Shown here piece after piece: positions 1 to 8,079 of a stretch of DNA of 42,976 nucleotides (position 1 is the first letter of the stretch; each line of letters starts with the position of its first letter). Made by a program: the position numbers and the translations under genes. Origin of the DNA: a virus. The stretch is from the IMG/VR virus record IMGVR_UViG_3300023180_000124, positions 1 through 42,976 of that record; one strand, written 5' to 3'. The notes under the pieces are model-generated. The model did no database searches. It was not told where the DNA came from and saw only the letters and a list, made by a program, of their open reading frames with translations.

Positions 1-285
1 AACTGTAATATAGTTATTGGCTTCTAAGAAGTCAGTTGCCTTACCACCAACTTGAGCCACCGTTGTGGTGGTGTTAGTTTTCATGGCATCAATAGTTGCC
101 TGATCAAATTGATACTTTAGATAGGTTTTGATATATCCATCGTACATTCTTTCGTTGTACATTTGGATAGCATCATCCACCAGATCATCGATCTGATCAT
201 CATCGACGTTAATCTCCAGAACTGGGGCACCCAGTTTTCTCAGAGCATAATCGATAAGTTGTTGTCTGGTTCCTGGTTTAGCCAT
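1..285 (-). CDS. Virion structural protein, N-terminal part (cut by window edge)
   Basis: I translated this region by hand: an ATG at 285-283 opens a frame that runs without a stop through 95 codons to the window edge. The protein begins MAKPGTRQQLIDYALRKLG and contains the acidic motif INVDDDQIDDLVDDAIQ at about residues 25-41. I recognise this motif from structural proteins of T4-like cyanophages, but cannot assign a T4 gene number. It starts 1 nt after the stop of the subtilase-Ig protein upstream, so the two are almost certainly co-transcribed from the late promoter at 5466-5473. The C-terminus lies outside the window. The identity as a virion protein is inferred from the motif and the neighbours. 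Confidence 0.75.
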   Translation of the reverse strand, partial: MAKPGTRQQLIDYALRKLGAPVLEINVDDDQIDDLVDDAIQMYNERMYDGYIKTYLKYQFDQATIDAMKTNTTTTVAQVGGKATDFLEANNYITV

Positions 286-286
286 T

Positions 287-3200
287 TTATACGGTGTCTA
301 CGTTGAAGCGAACGCGAACATAATATGTTGTCAGTGGCAGTACAACCACATCACCTGGCAGAGTATATGACAGGAGGTTGGTTGAGTTACCAAGAGACTG
401 GTGAACAATGTCAGTGAACTGATCTGACTGGGAGAACTGCCAATCAGAAGTTACATGCTGATACCCACTCTTAATCGCTGGAGTAATAACATTGATAGTT
501 GGGTTGAACGCTGGAGTAATAGTTTGAATCTCTGGTTGATCTACCTTTGGTGTAGTAAACTGAATGGGTATAGAATAAGGAGAAGTCAAACCTGCGTTAT
601 CTTTATATTTAACAGCAACTTGATATAGAGTATCAAAGTCCAGAGTTCCTACAGGAACTGTGAACGTTGTTAGGTTGTTGGGATCTCCTTGTGAGAGATC
701 GGGAACCGTAATTGCTGAAGTGTCATAGATCACAACGTTATCAGTAACTCTCTTGATCTGCCAGAAACTAGCCGCATGGGTAGAACCAGCATACTGAGAA
801 TTGAAAGCAGAGGCAGTGAAGGTTGGTTGTCTATTGAATGTCAATCCTGTATCAGGATCAACATTAACATTCATGCTAGCGGGAGGATCAACAAACTCCG
901 CTTCATTAACTGTCAGAGCAGCAGCATCAGAAGTTACTGTAATAGCGTTGGAGTTGCTAAGTACGCAACGATACTTTCTATTCAGTGTGGGGAATGGAAG
1001 TTCCTCTGTCTGATAACTTGTGCCATTAGCAGCCGAAATGTTCGACCAGTTAGCGCCATTATCAGTAGAGATCTGCCACTGATAATTAATCGTACCAGAT
1101 GTGATCGAAGCAGTGATGTTGTATGTGGCTCTGTTGCCTTCAATGACTGCCTGACCTTGTGGTTGGACATCAATGGTGATGACCCTGTTAACAGTCAGTA
1201 CAGCGTAGGTAGATGTTACTGGCGCTTGAGAACCGACGAGAGAAAGTACACAACGATATCTGGATTCGTTATCATCAGCGAACACCAGATTTGGCGTAGT
1301 GTAGGACGCACTTGTAGCACCCGTGATGTCAGTGTAATTAACTGTGTCATCAGATCTTTGCCATTGGAAAGTCTGCGTGCCACTAGAAGTTTGACCAACA
1401 ACAGTAAAGGTTGCTGTGCCACCTTCATCTCCAGTTTGGTTAGTTGGCTCAGTATCTACAGAGTGAGTTCTGTATACTGTTAGTAGAGCAGCACTTGTGA
1501 ATACTGGATTATCGGCTCCTATAGCATCGAGTTTACAACGATAGCGATCGTCGTGGTCATCGGCATATGTTAGTGTGCCAGTTGTATAATTGGCGGAGGT
1601 TGCTCCAGGAACATCAGTCCAATTGCTTCCTTGATCATCAGATCTCTGCCACTGGAAAGTAACACTGGGGGTATGATCGCTAAGGATTTGGGCATATGTT
1701 TTATCCCAAAGTGCTTGCTGATCTGGATCGTCAAACTGATTGCCACCTCCTGCTGGGGTAGTCCAATCAGCAATACCGAAGGAAGAACTTACTAGAGCAT
1801 TGATAGCTTGATTGACAGCAGTACCATCCGCAGCAAATGATGCGGTCTCTCCCTCATTAGCCACCTGAGGAGTGGGTTCCAGGGTGATGTTGATGTTAAC
1901 AGTTTCTACCTGAAGAACCGCAACATTAGAAGTTACCGTGGGAGCACCAGCAGCAGCGATAAGAACTCTAAACTGATACTCATCATCATTAGCAGTCAGA
2001 GTAGGAGTTGTGTAAGATGCTGTAGTGGCACCAGCAATGTTTGACCAGTTAGATCCACCATCGATAGACTGTTGCCATTGGTATGTAAGATCACCAGGAA
2101 CACCGTCCGATGTGGTAGCGGTCACACTGAATGTTCTAGTGCCACCAACAGATCCAACTTGGTTTTGAGGTTGAACACTAATAACAACAAGTCTGCTAAC
2201 TGTTAACTCTGCTGCTACCGATAGAACATCAGCAGAACCATCAACCCTAAGATTACACTTGAAGAATGTGCTGTTATCGTTAGCGTATGTAGTTGCTGGT
2301 GTTGTATAAGAAGGAGAAGTAGCACCACCAATATCGGAATATACTCCGTTAAGGGTAGTGGATCTTTTCCACTGATATGCCAAAGTAGCACTATCAGCAG
2401 TAGAAGCAACAATCGAGAATGTAGCTGCGGCGGGAGCAACGACGCTCTGTGGTTGAGGATCTTGAGATACAGCGATCACTCTGTACATGCTCAAGTTAGC
2501 CACATTAGATGTGGTTGTTTGTACCGCAGTGCTGGAATTCAGAATACAACGATACTGATATCCATTAAATGCGAAGTCGTCATCAACAGTCAGAGTATCA
2601 GTAAGTTCTCCACTGTGTCCTGCCAAAGAACTAATGTTGTTCCAGTTGGAGCCTGTATCTGTAGAGTATTGCCACTGATAAGTAACTGTGGATCCATCCG
2701 AAGAGTATCCTTGGAGTGGACCGAAGACCGCATTTGTACCACCACCAGCTTCAATATTTTGATCAACTGGTTGAGTTGTGATGAATACCAGAACACCCGT
2801 TCCATTTGTTTGGAAGGAATAACTGCGAGATTCACCACTCTTCAGTTCAGTGACGGTGATATTAAAAGTTAGGTCTTGATAACTAGCAGTTACTGTTCCA
2901 GAAAGAATACCAGAAGAAGTATCGAATGAAAGACCTGTGCTGCTAATACTATCTCCACTCAGTTGATATTCCCTAGCAGCAAATGGTTCATTAGCATACG
3001 AAACAATAGTTTGGATGCCAAGTTGGACATTCACTGAATCCCCATTATCATATCCCTGACCACTTGTTAGATCACCTGCGCTAGTGTACCAAGTGATTGT
3101 CTTGGGAATGAATGGGTTGAACATACCCATGACTTTGGAGATGACCGAATCTGTACTCGATACATCAAAGTCAGCACCAGTATGTACTGGGATATTATTA

Positions 3201-5431
3201 ATGGCTCTACCACTATGAGTTGACTCTTCAGAGTCAAGCTCAGCGTATAGAGTTACGTTAGCAAATGCTGGACCATCAGTAAACTCATGAGTATCAGAAA
3301 TGATACACATGTAGTTGTTTGTTCCACCACCGCTTGCTGTGCTAGTAGCAGGATTCTGTAGAGCGATTGTGATTGTATTGTTTACAGGATCCTGTGCTAC
3401 AATCTGATGCCATTGATAGGATTCATCCTTAACATTAACACCACCAATACTCAGAGAAGCGGCACCTACTCTAAACTGGATATACTTGTTAATGTTGTTG
3501 AGGAATACAGAAGACTGTGCTGGTGGGAAAGAGATCTTCAGCGTAGCGCTAGCGGAAGTTGTAGCAAAAGGATCCGTTGGCAGTCTGTATTCTGTAGCAG
3601 TATTGATTGGATATGCGGTGCTACTGATAGCAGAGATATCTCCAACCGTACCTCTCTGGCGGATAAAGTCTTTAGCCAGACCAGTGAGATCTGTAGTTGT
3701 CAGGTTGTAATTATTGCTAGTCACCCACTGACACATAATGCCAGCAACAACAGGGGCAGAGAAAGAAGTACCGCTGATGTTTCCGTAGTTGCTTGTGCTG
3801 GTATATGGGGTATTAGCAGTCCAATCATATAGAGGAACTGTCAGGTGTGCCCCTGGGGCTACGGTGGTTGTACCAGATCCGTAGTTAGAAAAGTCTGCCC
3901 AGCGGTCATTATAATCAGAAGCACCAACCGAGATGCTCTTGATATTAACATCCTGATAGTTTACATCATTATCAGAGAAGCCAGAAGATCTAGCACCAGC
4001 AACATATCTTGTCTGGAGAGGACCAGCAAAATTGCCAGAGGCATCGCTAAATCCATTGCCAGCAGATCTGACAAGAATGATATTGTTATCGACGATTACT
4101 TTTTCAGCTTCGTCATAGAGTTCCAGGTCAAACCCAGCGTCTTGCCCACTCTCGTTAATCTCAACGTAGGGGAAAGAACCGCTTGGAGTTGTGGGACCAA
4201 AGGAAGCGTTGATTACGGCAGGTCTTGTATTGCCCTTATAGTTAGGGTGACCTGAATCATTGTGGTCAATGACTGCCTGATAGGCATCGATGATGTCAGA
4301 AAGAGATCCACTACCTGAACTATTAAAAGCCTTCAGGGCATAGATCTTTGTTTTGCGAGCCACACCTGCCTTGATACCAGCGGCACAGATAGCACAGTTG
4401 GTACCATGACCCTGGTCATCTTCATTAGAGTTAGTTCCATAACCACTAATGGTAAAACCAGATTGGAATCCAGTTACTTCATATACCCGATAAGACTGTT
4501 GCTCCGAAGTACCGTTTAGGTCAGTAATGTTATCGGGGTCATACAGTTCTGGGTGAAGCGCAGCGTTAGTTCCTGTGGGTCTAGAAGATCCACGAACACC
4601 AGTATCAATAACATAGAGGTCGCATCCGTCGCCTTCCTCTGGGCTATTGTACACACCGTTCATGTAGGAACGGTTCTGCTTTGTAATTCTATCGAGATGC
4701 CAGAAGTCATGAATACAGAACTTACCAAAACGAGCAGGACTATCGTTGTAGTTGCCGTAGTTGGAAGAGTTAGCGTTATACCAGTAAATAACAGATGGGG
4801 TGCTAGAACTGACAGTAATTCTTGTATAGGCACCAGACTGTCCAGGAGTACCAGCAGCGGTTACACCTGTGGAGTAAATAACGCCACCAGCAGTCCAAAT
4901 GCCGTCGGGCGTAATAGAGAGTCTAAGGGGGTGACCTGCGTTTGAGGAGTCTGACTGGTCAAATGTATAAGTGCCGCCTTGGAGGAATCCAGTAAAGGTT
5001 CCGATTCTACTAAATGGTCCACCCGAGCTTGTTGAGAAGACGTATCTTGGACCTGCTGTAAAGTTTTGAACACGCACATAGATAGTACCACCAGAGCCAG
5101 TGGCAAGAATCCTAGTGTTCTTAGTGTCTTGAAGTTGAGCATCAGTTTCTTCAACCTCATCACCAACATACTCTACATTTAATACTTCGCCACCATCATC
5201 ATAATCAGTGACGCGAAACTCTCTATCCCAAGTGGCTCCTTGGAGACCTTCGGTTAGACGCACACTCTCTAGATTCTCTGCTGTAGCAAACTCATCGGCT
5301 ACGCTGAATCTGATAGTACGGAATGATCTAAGTGTCTTTACAAACTCTAAATAATCATGCTGACTAAGGAGAGTATCCTTTACATCGTTAACGTCAAATG
5401 AGTCTGCGACCTTAACTAATAGGGTTGCCAT
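287..5431 (-). CDS. Subtilisin-like serine protease fused to six Ig-like domains (virion-associated)
   Basis: A 1,714-residue multidomain protein. Residues 1-95 may be a propeptide or I9-inhibitor-like region, which is a guess from position. Residues about 120-230 resemble the cupredoxin-like module of marine phage proteins; the GHPL histidine is near residue 167, but the later Cys-His-Met cluster is missing. A peptidase S8 domain covers about 265-600 with the full triad: Asp276 (VIDTG), His342 (DDQGHGTNCA) and Ser556 (SGTSFSAPVVAG), plus the oxyanion Asn in RSAGNG near 459. Six Ig-like repeats follow from about 881 to 1510, each with a QP..Q start, a YQWQ/FQWQ strand and often YRC. The C-terminal 200 residues hold two FN3-like segments. 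I see no signal peptide, so it is probably packed in the virion and could act on host surface proteins or mature other virion proteins (inference). A late promoter lies 35 nt upstream of the ATG. Confidence 0.9.
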   Translation of the reverse strand: MATLLVKVADSFDVNDVKDTLLSQHDYLEFVKTLRSFRTIRFSVADEFATAENLESVRLTEGLQGATWDREFRVTDYDDGGEVLNVEYVGDEVEETDAQLQDTKNTRILATGSGGTIYVRVQNFTAGPRYVFSTSSGGPFSRIGTFTGFLQGGTYTFDQSDSSNAGHPLRLSITPDGIWTAGGVIYSTGVTAAGTPGQSGAYTRITVSSSTPSVIYWYNANSSNYGNYNDSPARFGKFCIHDFWHLDRITKQNRSYMNGVYNSPEEGDGCDLYVIDTGVRGSSRPTGTNAALHPELYDPDNITDLNGTSEQQSYRVYEVTGFQSGFTISGYGTNSNEDDQGHGTNCAICAAGIKAGVARKTKIYALKAFNSSGSGSLSDIIDAYQAVIDHNDSGHPNYKGNTRPAVINASFGPTTPSGSFPYVEINESGQDAGFDLELYDEAEKVIVDNNIILVRSAGNGFSDASGNFAGPLQTRYVAGARSSGFSDNDVNYQDVNIKSISVGASDYNDRWADFSNYGSGTTTVAPGAHLTVPLYDWTANTPYTSTSNYGNISGTSFSAPVVAGIMCQWVTSNNYNLTTTDLTGLAKDFIRQRGTVGDISAISSTAYPINTATEYRLPTDPFATTSASATLKISFPPAQSSVFLNNINKYIQFRVGAASLSIGGVNVKDESYQWHQIVAQDPVNNTITIALQNPATSTASGGGTNNYMCIISDTHEFTDGPAFANVTLYAELDSEESTHSGRAINNIPVHTGADFDVSSTDSVISKVMGMFNPFIPKTITWYTSAGDLTSGQGYDNGDSVNVQLGIQTIVSYANEPFAAREYQLSGDSISSTGLSFDTSSGILSGTVTASYQDLTFNITVTELKSGESRSYSFQTNGTGVLVFITTQPVDQNIEAGGGTNAVFGPLQGYSSDGSTVTYQWQYSTDTGSNWNNISSLAGHSGELTDTLTVDDDFAFNGYQYRCILNSSTAVQTTTSNVANLSMYRVIAVSQDPQPQSVVAPAAATFSIVASTADSATLAYQWKRSTTLNGVYSDIGGATSPSYTTPATTYANDNSTFFKCNLRVDGSADVLSVAAELTVSRLVVISVQPQNQVGSVGGTRTFSVTATTSDGVPGDLTYQWQQSIDGGSNWSNIAGATTASYTTPTLTANDDEYQFRVLIAAAGAPTVTSNVAVLQVETVNINITLEPTPQVANEGETASFAADGTAVNQAINALVSSSFGIADWTTPAGGGNQFDDPDQQALWDKTYAQILSDHTPSVTFQWQRSDDQGSNWTDVPGATSANYTTGTLTYADDHDDRYRCKLDAIGADNPVFTSAALLTVYRTHSVDTEPTNQTGDEGGTATFTVVGQTSSGTQTFQWQRSDDTVNYTDITGATSASYTTPNLVFADDNESRYRCVLSLVGSQAPVTSTYAVLTVNRVITIDVQPQGQAVIEGNRATYNITASITSGTINYQWQISTDNGANWSNISAANGTSYQTEELPFPTLNRKYRCVLSNSNAITVTSDAAALTVNEAEFVDPPASMNVNVDPDTGLTFNRQPTFTASAFNSQYAGSTHAASFWQIKRVTDNVVIYDTSAITVPDLSQGDPNNLTTFTVPVGTLDFDTLYQVAVKYKDNAGLTSPYSIPIQFTTPKVDQPEIQTITPAFNPTINVITPAIKSGYQHVTSDWQFSQSDQFTDIVHQSLGNSTNLLSYTLPGDVVVLPLTTYYVRVRFNVDTV
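905..2790 (-). repeat. Array of six Ig-like domain repeats within the subtilase protein
   Basis: Six consecutive coding repeats of about 90 residues, except the fourth. Each has an opening QP- or EP-type strand, a central YQWQ/FQWQ/YQWK strand, an SNWSNI- or YTDI-type turn, a GATxASYTTP segment and an [A/N]DDxxxYRC-type strand. The fourth copy carries about 50 extra residues between its first strand and the QWQ strand. Boundaries are approximate. Confidence 0.8.
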
Positions 5432-5465
5432 GTACGCCTGTCCAGGTCAGTGTTATCCTCTTCTG

Positions 5466-5473
5466 TATTTATA
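5466..5473 (-). promoter_or_regulatory. T4-type late promoter TATAAATA
   Basis: The minus strand reads TATAAATA exactly, the T4 late-promoter -10 octamer recognised by the gp55 sigma factor. It lies 35 nt upstream of the subtilase-Ig gene ATG at 5431, leaving a leader of roughly 28 nt that holds an AGG ribosome-binding-like element close to the start. On the opposite strand it sits six bases before the start codon of the plus-strand gene at 5479, so the two genes diverge from one short region. Confidence 0.8.
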
Positions 5474-5478
5474 GCCCA

Positions 5479-5757
5479 ATGTCGTTAAGAGATAGAAAAC
5501 CTCCTACGGGAGAATATAGAAATAGGGAACATCTTTGGTCTCGCATCAAAGCACCCTTTGATGGAACTCCAGAGACTGTTCCCTATGAAGTAGGCGGTAA
5601 GTATGATGGAAGGGACATTCGTTCCATCGGTATTACCAAAAATATTTACGGTAATAGATATTACCTAATTGTTGCTGGTGATAAGTATCACGCTCCTCAA
5701 AGATTTGAATTTGATGAGAAGCATGATATGCTTAGCAGTAAAGCTTTACTTACTTAA
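5479..5757 (+). CDS. Small uncharacterised protein, the only plus-strand gene
   Basis: A 92-residue protein starting MSLRDRKPPTGEYRNREHLW, rich in charged and aromatic residues with a soluble-protein composition. I do not recognise the family. I chose the ATG at 5479 over the upstream one at 5425, because the extra 18 residues are hydrophobic and unlike the rest, and they would overlap the start of the opposing subtilase gene. No competing minus-strand gene covers 5479-5749, so this is not a shadow frame. It diverges from the subtilase gene, and its 3' end overlaps the end of the convergent coiled-coil gene by 8 nt. No clear plus-strand promoter or ribosome-binding site is visible. Its orientation suggests expression at a different time from the late genes (inference). 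Confidence 0.7.
   Translation: MSLRDRKPPTGEYRNREHLWSRIKAPFDGTPETVPYEVGGKYDGRDIRSIGITKNIYGNRYYLIVAGDKYHAPQRFEFDEKHDMLSSKALLT
5737..5750. other. 14-bp perfect palindrome at convergent gene ends
   Basis: AGTAAAGCTTTACT is its own reverse complement. It lies exactly where the plus-strand gene and the minus-strand coiled-coil gene meet, ending on the first base of the minus gene's stop codon. It is AT-rich with no T-tract, so a role as a terminator is weak; it could be chance. Confidence 0.3.
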
Positions 5758-5947
5758 CAACCTCAGCATCAGCAGGCACAGCAGAATCATCAAGATTCTT
5801 TTCAGCCAGACGGAGACCTTCGATTGCGCCACCAAGACGCAAGAGTTGTTCCTGTCTGGCTTTTAGTGCGTCTTCGATCTCCGAGATTTCACCACGGATC
5901 TTACCGCGCTGCTCTTCAAAGTCTTTGATCATTTCTTCAATAGTCAT
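5750..5947 (-). CDS. Small coiled-coil protein (65 aa)
   Basis: A 65-residue, highly charged protein beginning MTIEEMIKDFEEQRGK. Residues about 3-55 form a near-continuous amphipathic helix with coiled-coil heptads, including the stretch KARQEQLLRLGGAIEGLRL. Similar short helical proteins occur in cyanophage tail regions, but I cannot name a function. Its ATG overlaps the TGA of the upstream 89-residue gene by 4 nt (ATGA), indicating translational coupling. It is the last gene of the oxygenase operon, and its 3' end overlaps the convergent plus-strand gene by 8 nt. Confidence 0.8.
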   Translation of the reverse strand: MTIEEMIKDFEEQRGKIRGEISEIEDALKARQEQLLRLGGAIEGLRLAEKNLDDSAVPADAEVVK

Positions 5948-6213
5948 GCTTCACTCCGTTGGATTTTGGATTCTTCACCAAGAACTTTGGTGCGTACAAG
6001 GTCAAGGGCTTCACAAGCACCTTCAAGTTTGAGGCACTTGTTCCGAACTTCATTAAGTTCGGTAAGATCTACACGGGTCAGGAGGGCAGAATTCTTTTCG
6101 AGCTCATCTTCACGCTCTTTAACGTCCTTACGGCAAGCGACAAGTTGCTCAACAAAGTCATCCCACACATCCGTAAAATCTAGAAGACCTTCGGTTGTTG
6201 TTTCTTCAGACAT
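5944..6213 (-). CDS. Small coiled-coil protein (89 aa)
   Basis: An 89-residue acidic protein starting MSEETTTEGLLDFTDVWDDF. Residues about 20-80 are predicted helical with a coiled-coil character (EDELEKNSALLTRVDLTEL, then LEGACEALDLVRTKVLG). The pattern [L/G]GA..EAL/GL..[V/A].K echoes the following 65-residue protein, so the pair may be distant paralogues or partners. Its start overlaps the upstream oxygenase by 8 nt and its stop overlaps the next gene by 4 nt. The function is unknown. Confidence 0.75.
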   Translation of the reverse strand: MSEETTTEGLLDFTDVWDDFVEQLVACRKDVKEREDELEKNSALLTRVDLTELNEVRNKCLKLEGACEALDLVRTKVLGEESKIQRSEA

Positions 6214-6838
6214 AGTTTCTCACTTCATCTTTAATGTGTCCTTCTGTCAGCTCATATGGAGTAGCAAGATAGGGACGAGTATCATACTTTAGATCGCTGT
6301 AGTGACCATTAGCAAAGACATACTGCATGAAAGCATTCATCTGCTCTCTGCCTGTATACTTCTCACGCCAATGTGGAATGAGTGATCCCGAATATACTAC
6401 CACATCTCCTGGCTCAAGGTCAACCTTTTTCAGTTGTCCCTCCCATTCAAAGTAAAGGAATGACGGACACTCCTCGTCCCTTGCGATGTTGATGTTTACT
6501 GCTACTTCAGAACTTCTTCGGTCAACGTGCCGAACAAGCTCGCTGCCTTCAGTATATATACGACCATAAGAATAGGTCGGATGTAACTTCTCTCCTAAAA
6601 TTTTTTCGATCTTTGGTTGAAGGACCAAACTCAAAGATTCAAAACAAAGTGGAGAATACCAAGAAAAGGTATTAGGAACAGTCGGATCATTATAACCCTC
6701 ATCGCTCCCCATAGCCTTTAGAGCATCTCGCATAAGTCTAAACTCGGTAGCGAGAAGATCAATGACATTGGGAGATACCATCTGTCTAATCAGTTTAACA
6801 AATGGCTTTCTATGTAATTGTATAGTGGGTTCTGTCAT
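6206..6838 (-). CDS. 2-oxoglutarate/Fe(II)-dependent oxygenase (prolyl-4-hydroxylase-like)
   Basis: A 210-residue protein with the double-stranded beta-helix iron motif: His104-x-Asp106 in ELVRHVDRRSSEVAVNINI and a distal His156 in GDVVVYSGSLIPHWREKY. Arg164 is positioned to bind the 2-oxoglutarate carboxylate. The PGDVVVYSG turn before the distal histidine is typical of the P4H-type superfamily. Enzymes of this group couple decarboxylation of 2-oxoglutarate to hydroxylation of a protein side chain or small molecule; the substrate cannot be read from the sequence. It is last in a run of six oxygenase genes, starting inside the preceding one (29-nt overlap) and overlapping the following coiled-coil gene by 8 nt. 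Confidence 0.85.
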   Translation of the reverse strand: MTEPTIQLHRKPFVKLIRQMVSPNVIDLLATEFRLMRDALKAMGSDEGYNDPTVPNTFSWYSPLCFESLSLVLQPKIEKILGEKLHPTYSYGRIYTEGSELVRHVDRRSSEVAVNINIARDEECPSFLYFEWEGQLKKVDLEPGDVVVYSGSLIPHWREKYTGREQMNAFMQYVFANGHYSDLKYDTRPYLATPYELTEGHIKDEVRNYV

Positions 6839-7493
6839 AGAAATTAGAGGGTATCACGGTTGGCATACATGGGATGCTCATTGACAGTCTTCTGGAAGTT
6901 GGTGTGGCTTTGTGCCACGCCCTATCTGGAATATACAGCATATCTCCAGGTTTGAGAACCCCCTGCCAGTCAACTTCATATTTTGATTCATCTACGGGTT
7001 TATCATTTCTTGCTTCCCATAGAGAGGTAGCCCTATTCTTATAGACTACCCAATCTGTTTCACCTTCACATTGAATAATAAAATTAGCGAAGTGGTCATA
7101 ATGACACTTAAAAGAGTTAGCAGAATCTCTCGCTCCATAGACATGAATATCCGTATTCACATCAAAGTGCCTTTCGATTTCGGCACATAGAGATCTAACT
7201 CTAGCATTTGCTCTACTGTATGACAAGATAACAAAACTCAAACCACTCATGATATGGTTATGAATATGTTTCTTATCTTGGTCTGGAGTTCTAGCCCATG
7301 CTGGCTTATAGACTTCAATGTCTCTCTTGGAACCATCTGGCATGATGAGTTCCCAGTACATATCTGATCTATGTAAGGCATCCTCTACTGTCTCCCAAGA
7401 ACAATACTTCTCAGGAGACTTAAGGAAATCTGGAACATAAGCTGCTTGATCCTTTCCGAGTAGATTAGACGCTGCGAAGAAACTGTTCCACAT
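6810..7493 (-). CDS. JmjC/cupin-like 2OG/Fe(II) oxygenase
   Basis: A 227-residue protein. The iron facial triad is visible as His131-x-Asp133 (FKCHYDHFANFIIQ) and His194 (LKPGDMLYIPDRAWHKATP). The combination H-x-D-x-F, a Q-x-x-G-x-x-x-W motif and L-x-PGD-x-LYIP-x(4)-H is that of the JmjC/Cupin_4 group, which includes the bacterial ribosomal protein hydroxylases of the YcfD type. This argues for a protein substrate more strongly than for its neighbours, though phage members are not characterised as far as I know. The protein is shorter than cellular YcfD and lacks an obvious C-terminal dimerisation and winged-helix region. It overlaps both flanking genes by 29 nt. Confidence 0.8.
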   Translation of the reverse strand: MWNSFFAASNLLGKDQAAYVPDFLKSPEKYCSWETVEDALHRSDMYWELIMPDGSKRDIEVYKPAWARTPDQDKKHIHNHIMSGLSFVILSYSRANARVRSLCAEIERHFDVNTDIHVYGARDSANSFKCHYDHFANFIIQCEGETDWVVYKNRATSLWEARNDKPVDESKYEVDWQGVLKPGDMLYIPDRAWHKATPTSRRLSMSIPCMPTVIPSNFYDRTHYTIT

Positions 7494-8079
7494 TTCGACC
7501 TCTACTACACAGGTTGATTGTCAATGCCAATCGAGCATCATGCTCCTTGGGGCAAGAAGAAGCATGGTAATGCTTACCATCAAAGACAAACAGTTTGTTC
7601 CTCTCAGGATGACACTGGTACTTGATAGTGTATTTGTCAGATTCTGTAGTCTCATTGAACACGACAGTTGGACCATCAGAATCATTTACATAATACAAAC
7701 AAGTAAAGTGATCTCCTACTTGGGTTTCTGGATAATCGATATGTGGTTGATTGTGAAGCATATGCTCATCCCTAAAAGTAGGGAAGTTCAAACCACAGCG
7801 AATCCGAGCCAGTTGCCAATCTCTATAATCTAACTCCATCGCATCCAAGATGTAGTGGTAGATAAAACTAAACTTATCATACCACTCACTAGCGCGACCA
7901 TCGACATAAGGAGTGTGATGCATTCCAGGTTGAGACCTGTAATACGCTGGAACTTCATCCCTAGCATCGGGAGAAACTGTTACATCATCAAGCCAGTACC
8001 AAGGAAAAATATTCGAGGTAAGGAGATCATGAACCTCTAGTGCTAGAGAGTTTGGTAGGAAATTCTTAAATTCTTTCAT
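7465..8079 (-). CDS. 2OG/Fe(II)-dependent oxygenase
   Basis: A 204-residue protein with the P4H-type triad: His113-x-Asp115 (NQPHIDYPE), a distal histidine (His172, possibly His170) in FVFDGKHYHASSCP, and Arg183 in the following strand (ARLALTINL) for 2-oxoglutarate. The segment LYYVNDSDGPTVVFNE matches the strand that precedes the distal histidine in cyanophage oxygenases. It starts MKEFKNFLPNSLA, a typical short N-terminal helix in this group. The ATG overlaps the upstream stop by 4 nt (ATGA), and the 3' end overlaps the JmjC-like gene by 29 nt. Confidence 0.85.
   Translation of the reverse strand: MKEFKNFLPNSLALEVHDLLTSNIFPWYWLDDVTVSPDARDEVPAYYRSQPGMHHTPYVDGRASEWYDKFSFIYHYILDAMELDYRDWQLARIRCGLNFPTFRDEHMLHNQPHIDYPETQVGDHFTCLYYVNDSDGPTVVFNETTESDKYTIKYQCHPERNKLFVFDGKHYHASSCPKEHDARLALTINLCSRGRNVEQFLRSV

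Noticed and set aside
905-2790. Regular repeats suggesting a CRISPR-like array
   Set aside because: The repeats are diverged at base level and in frame, encoding Ig-like domains; there are no identical short repeats with unique spacers.
5737-5750. Palindrome as a bidirectional terminator
   Set aside because: It is AT-rich and lacks a GC stem and T-tract, and both genes' coding sequences overlap it. I list it only as a palindrome.
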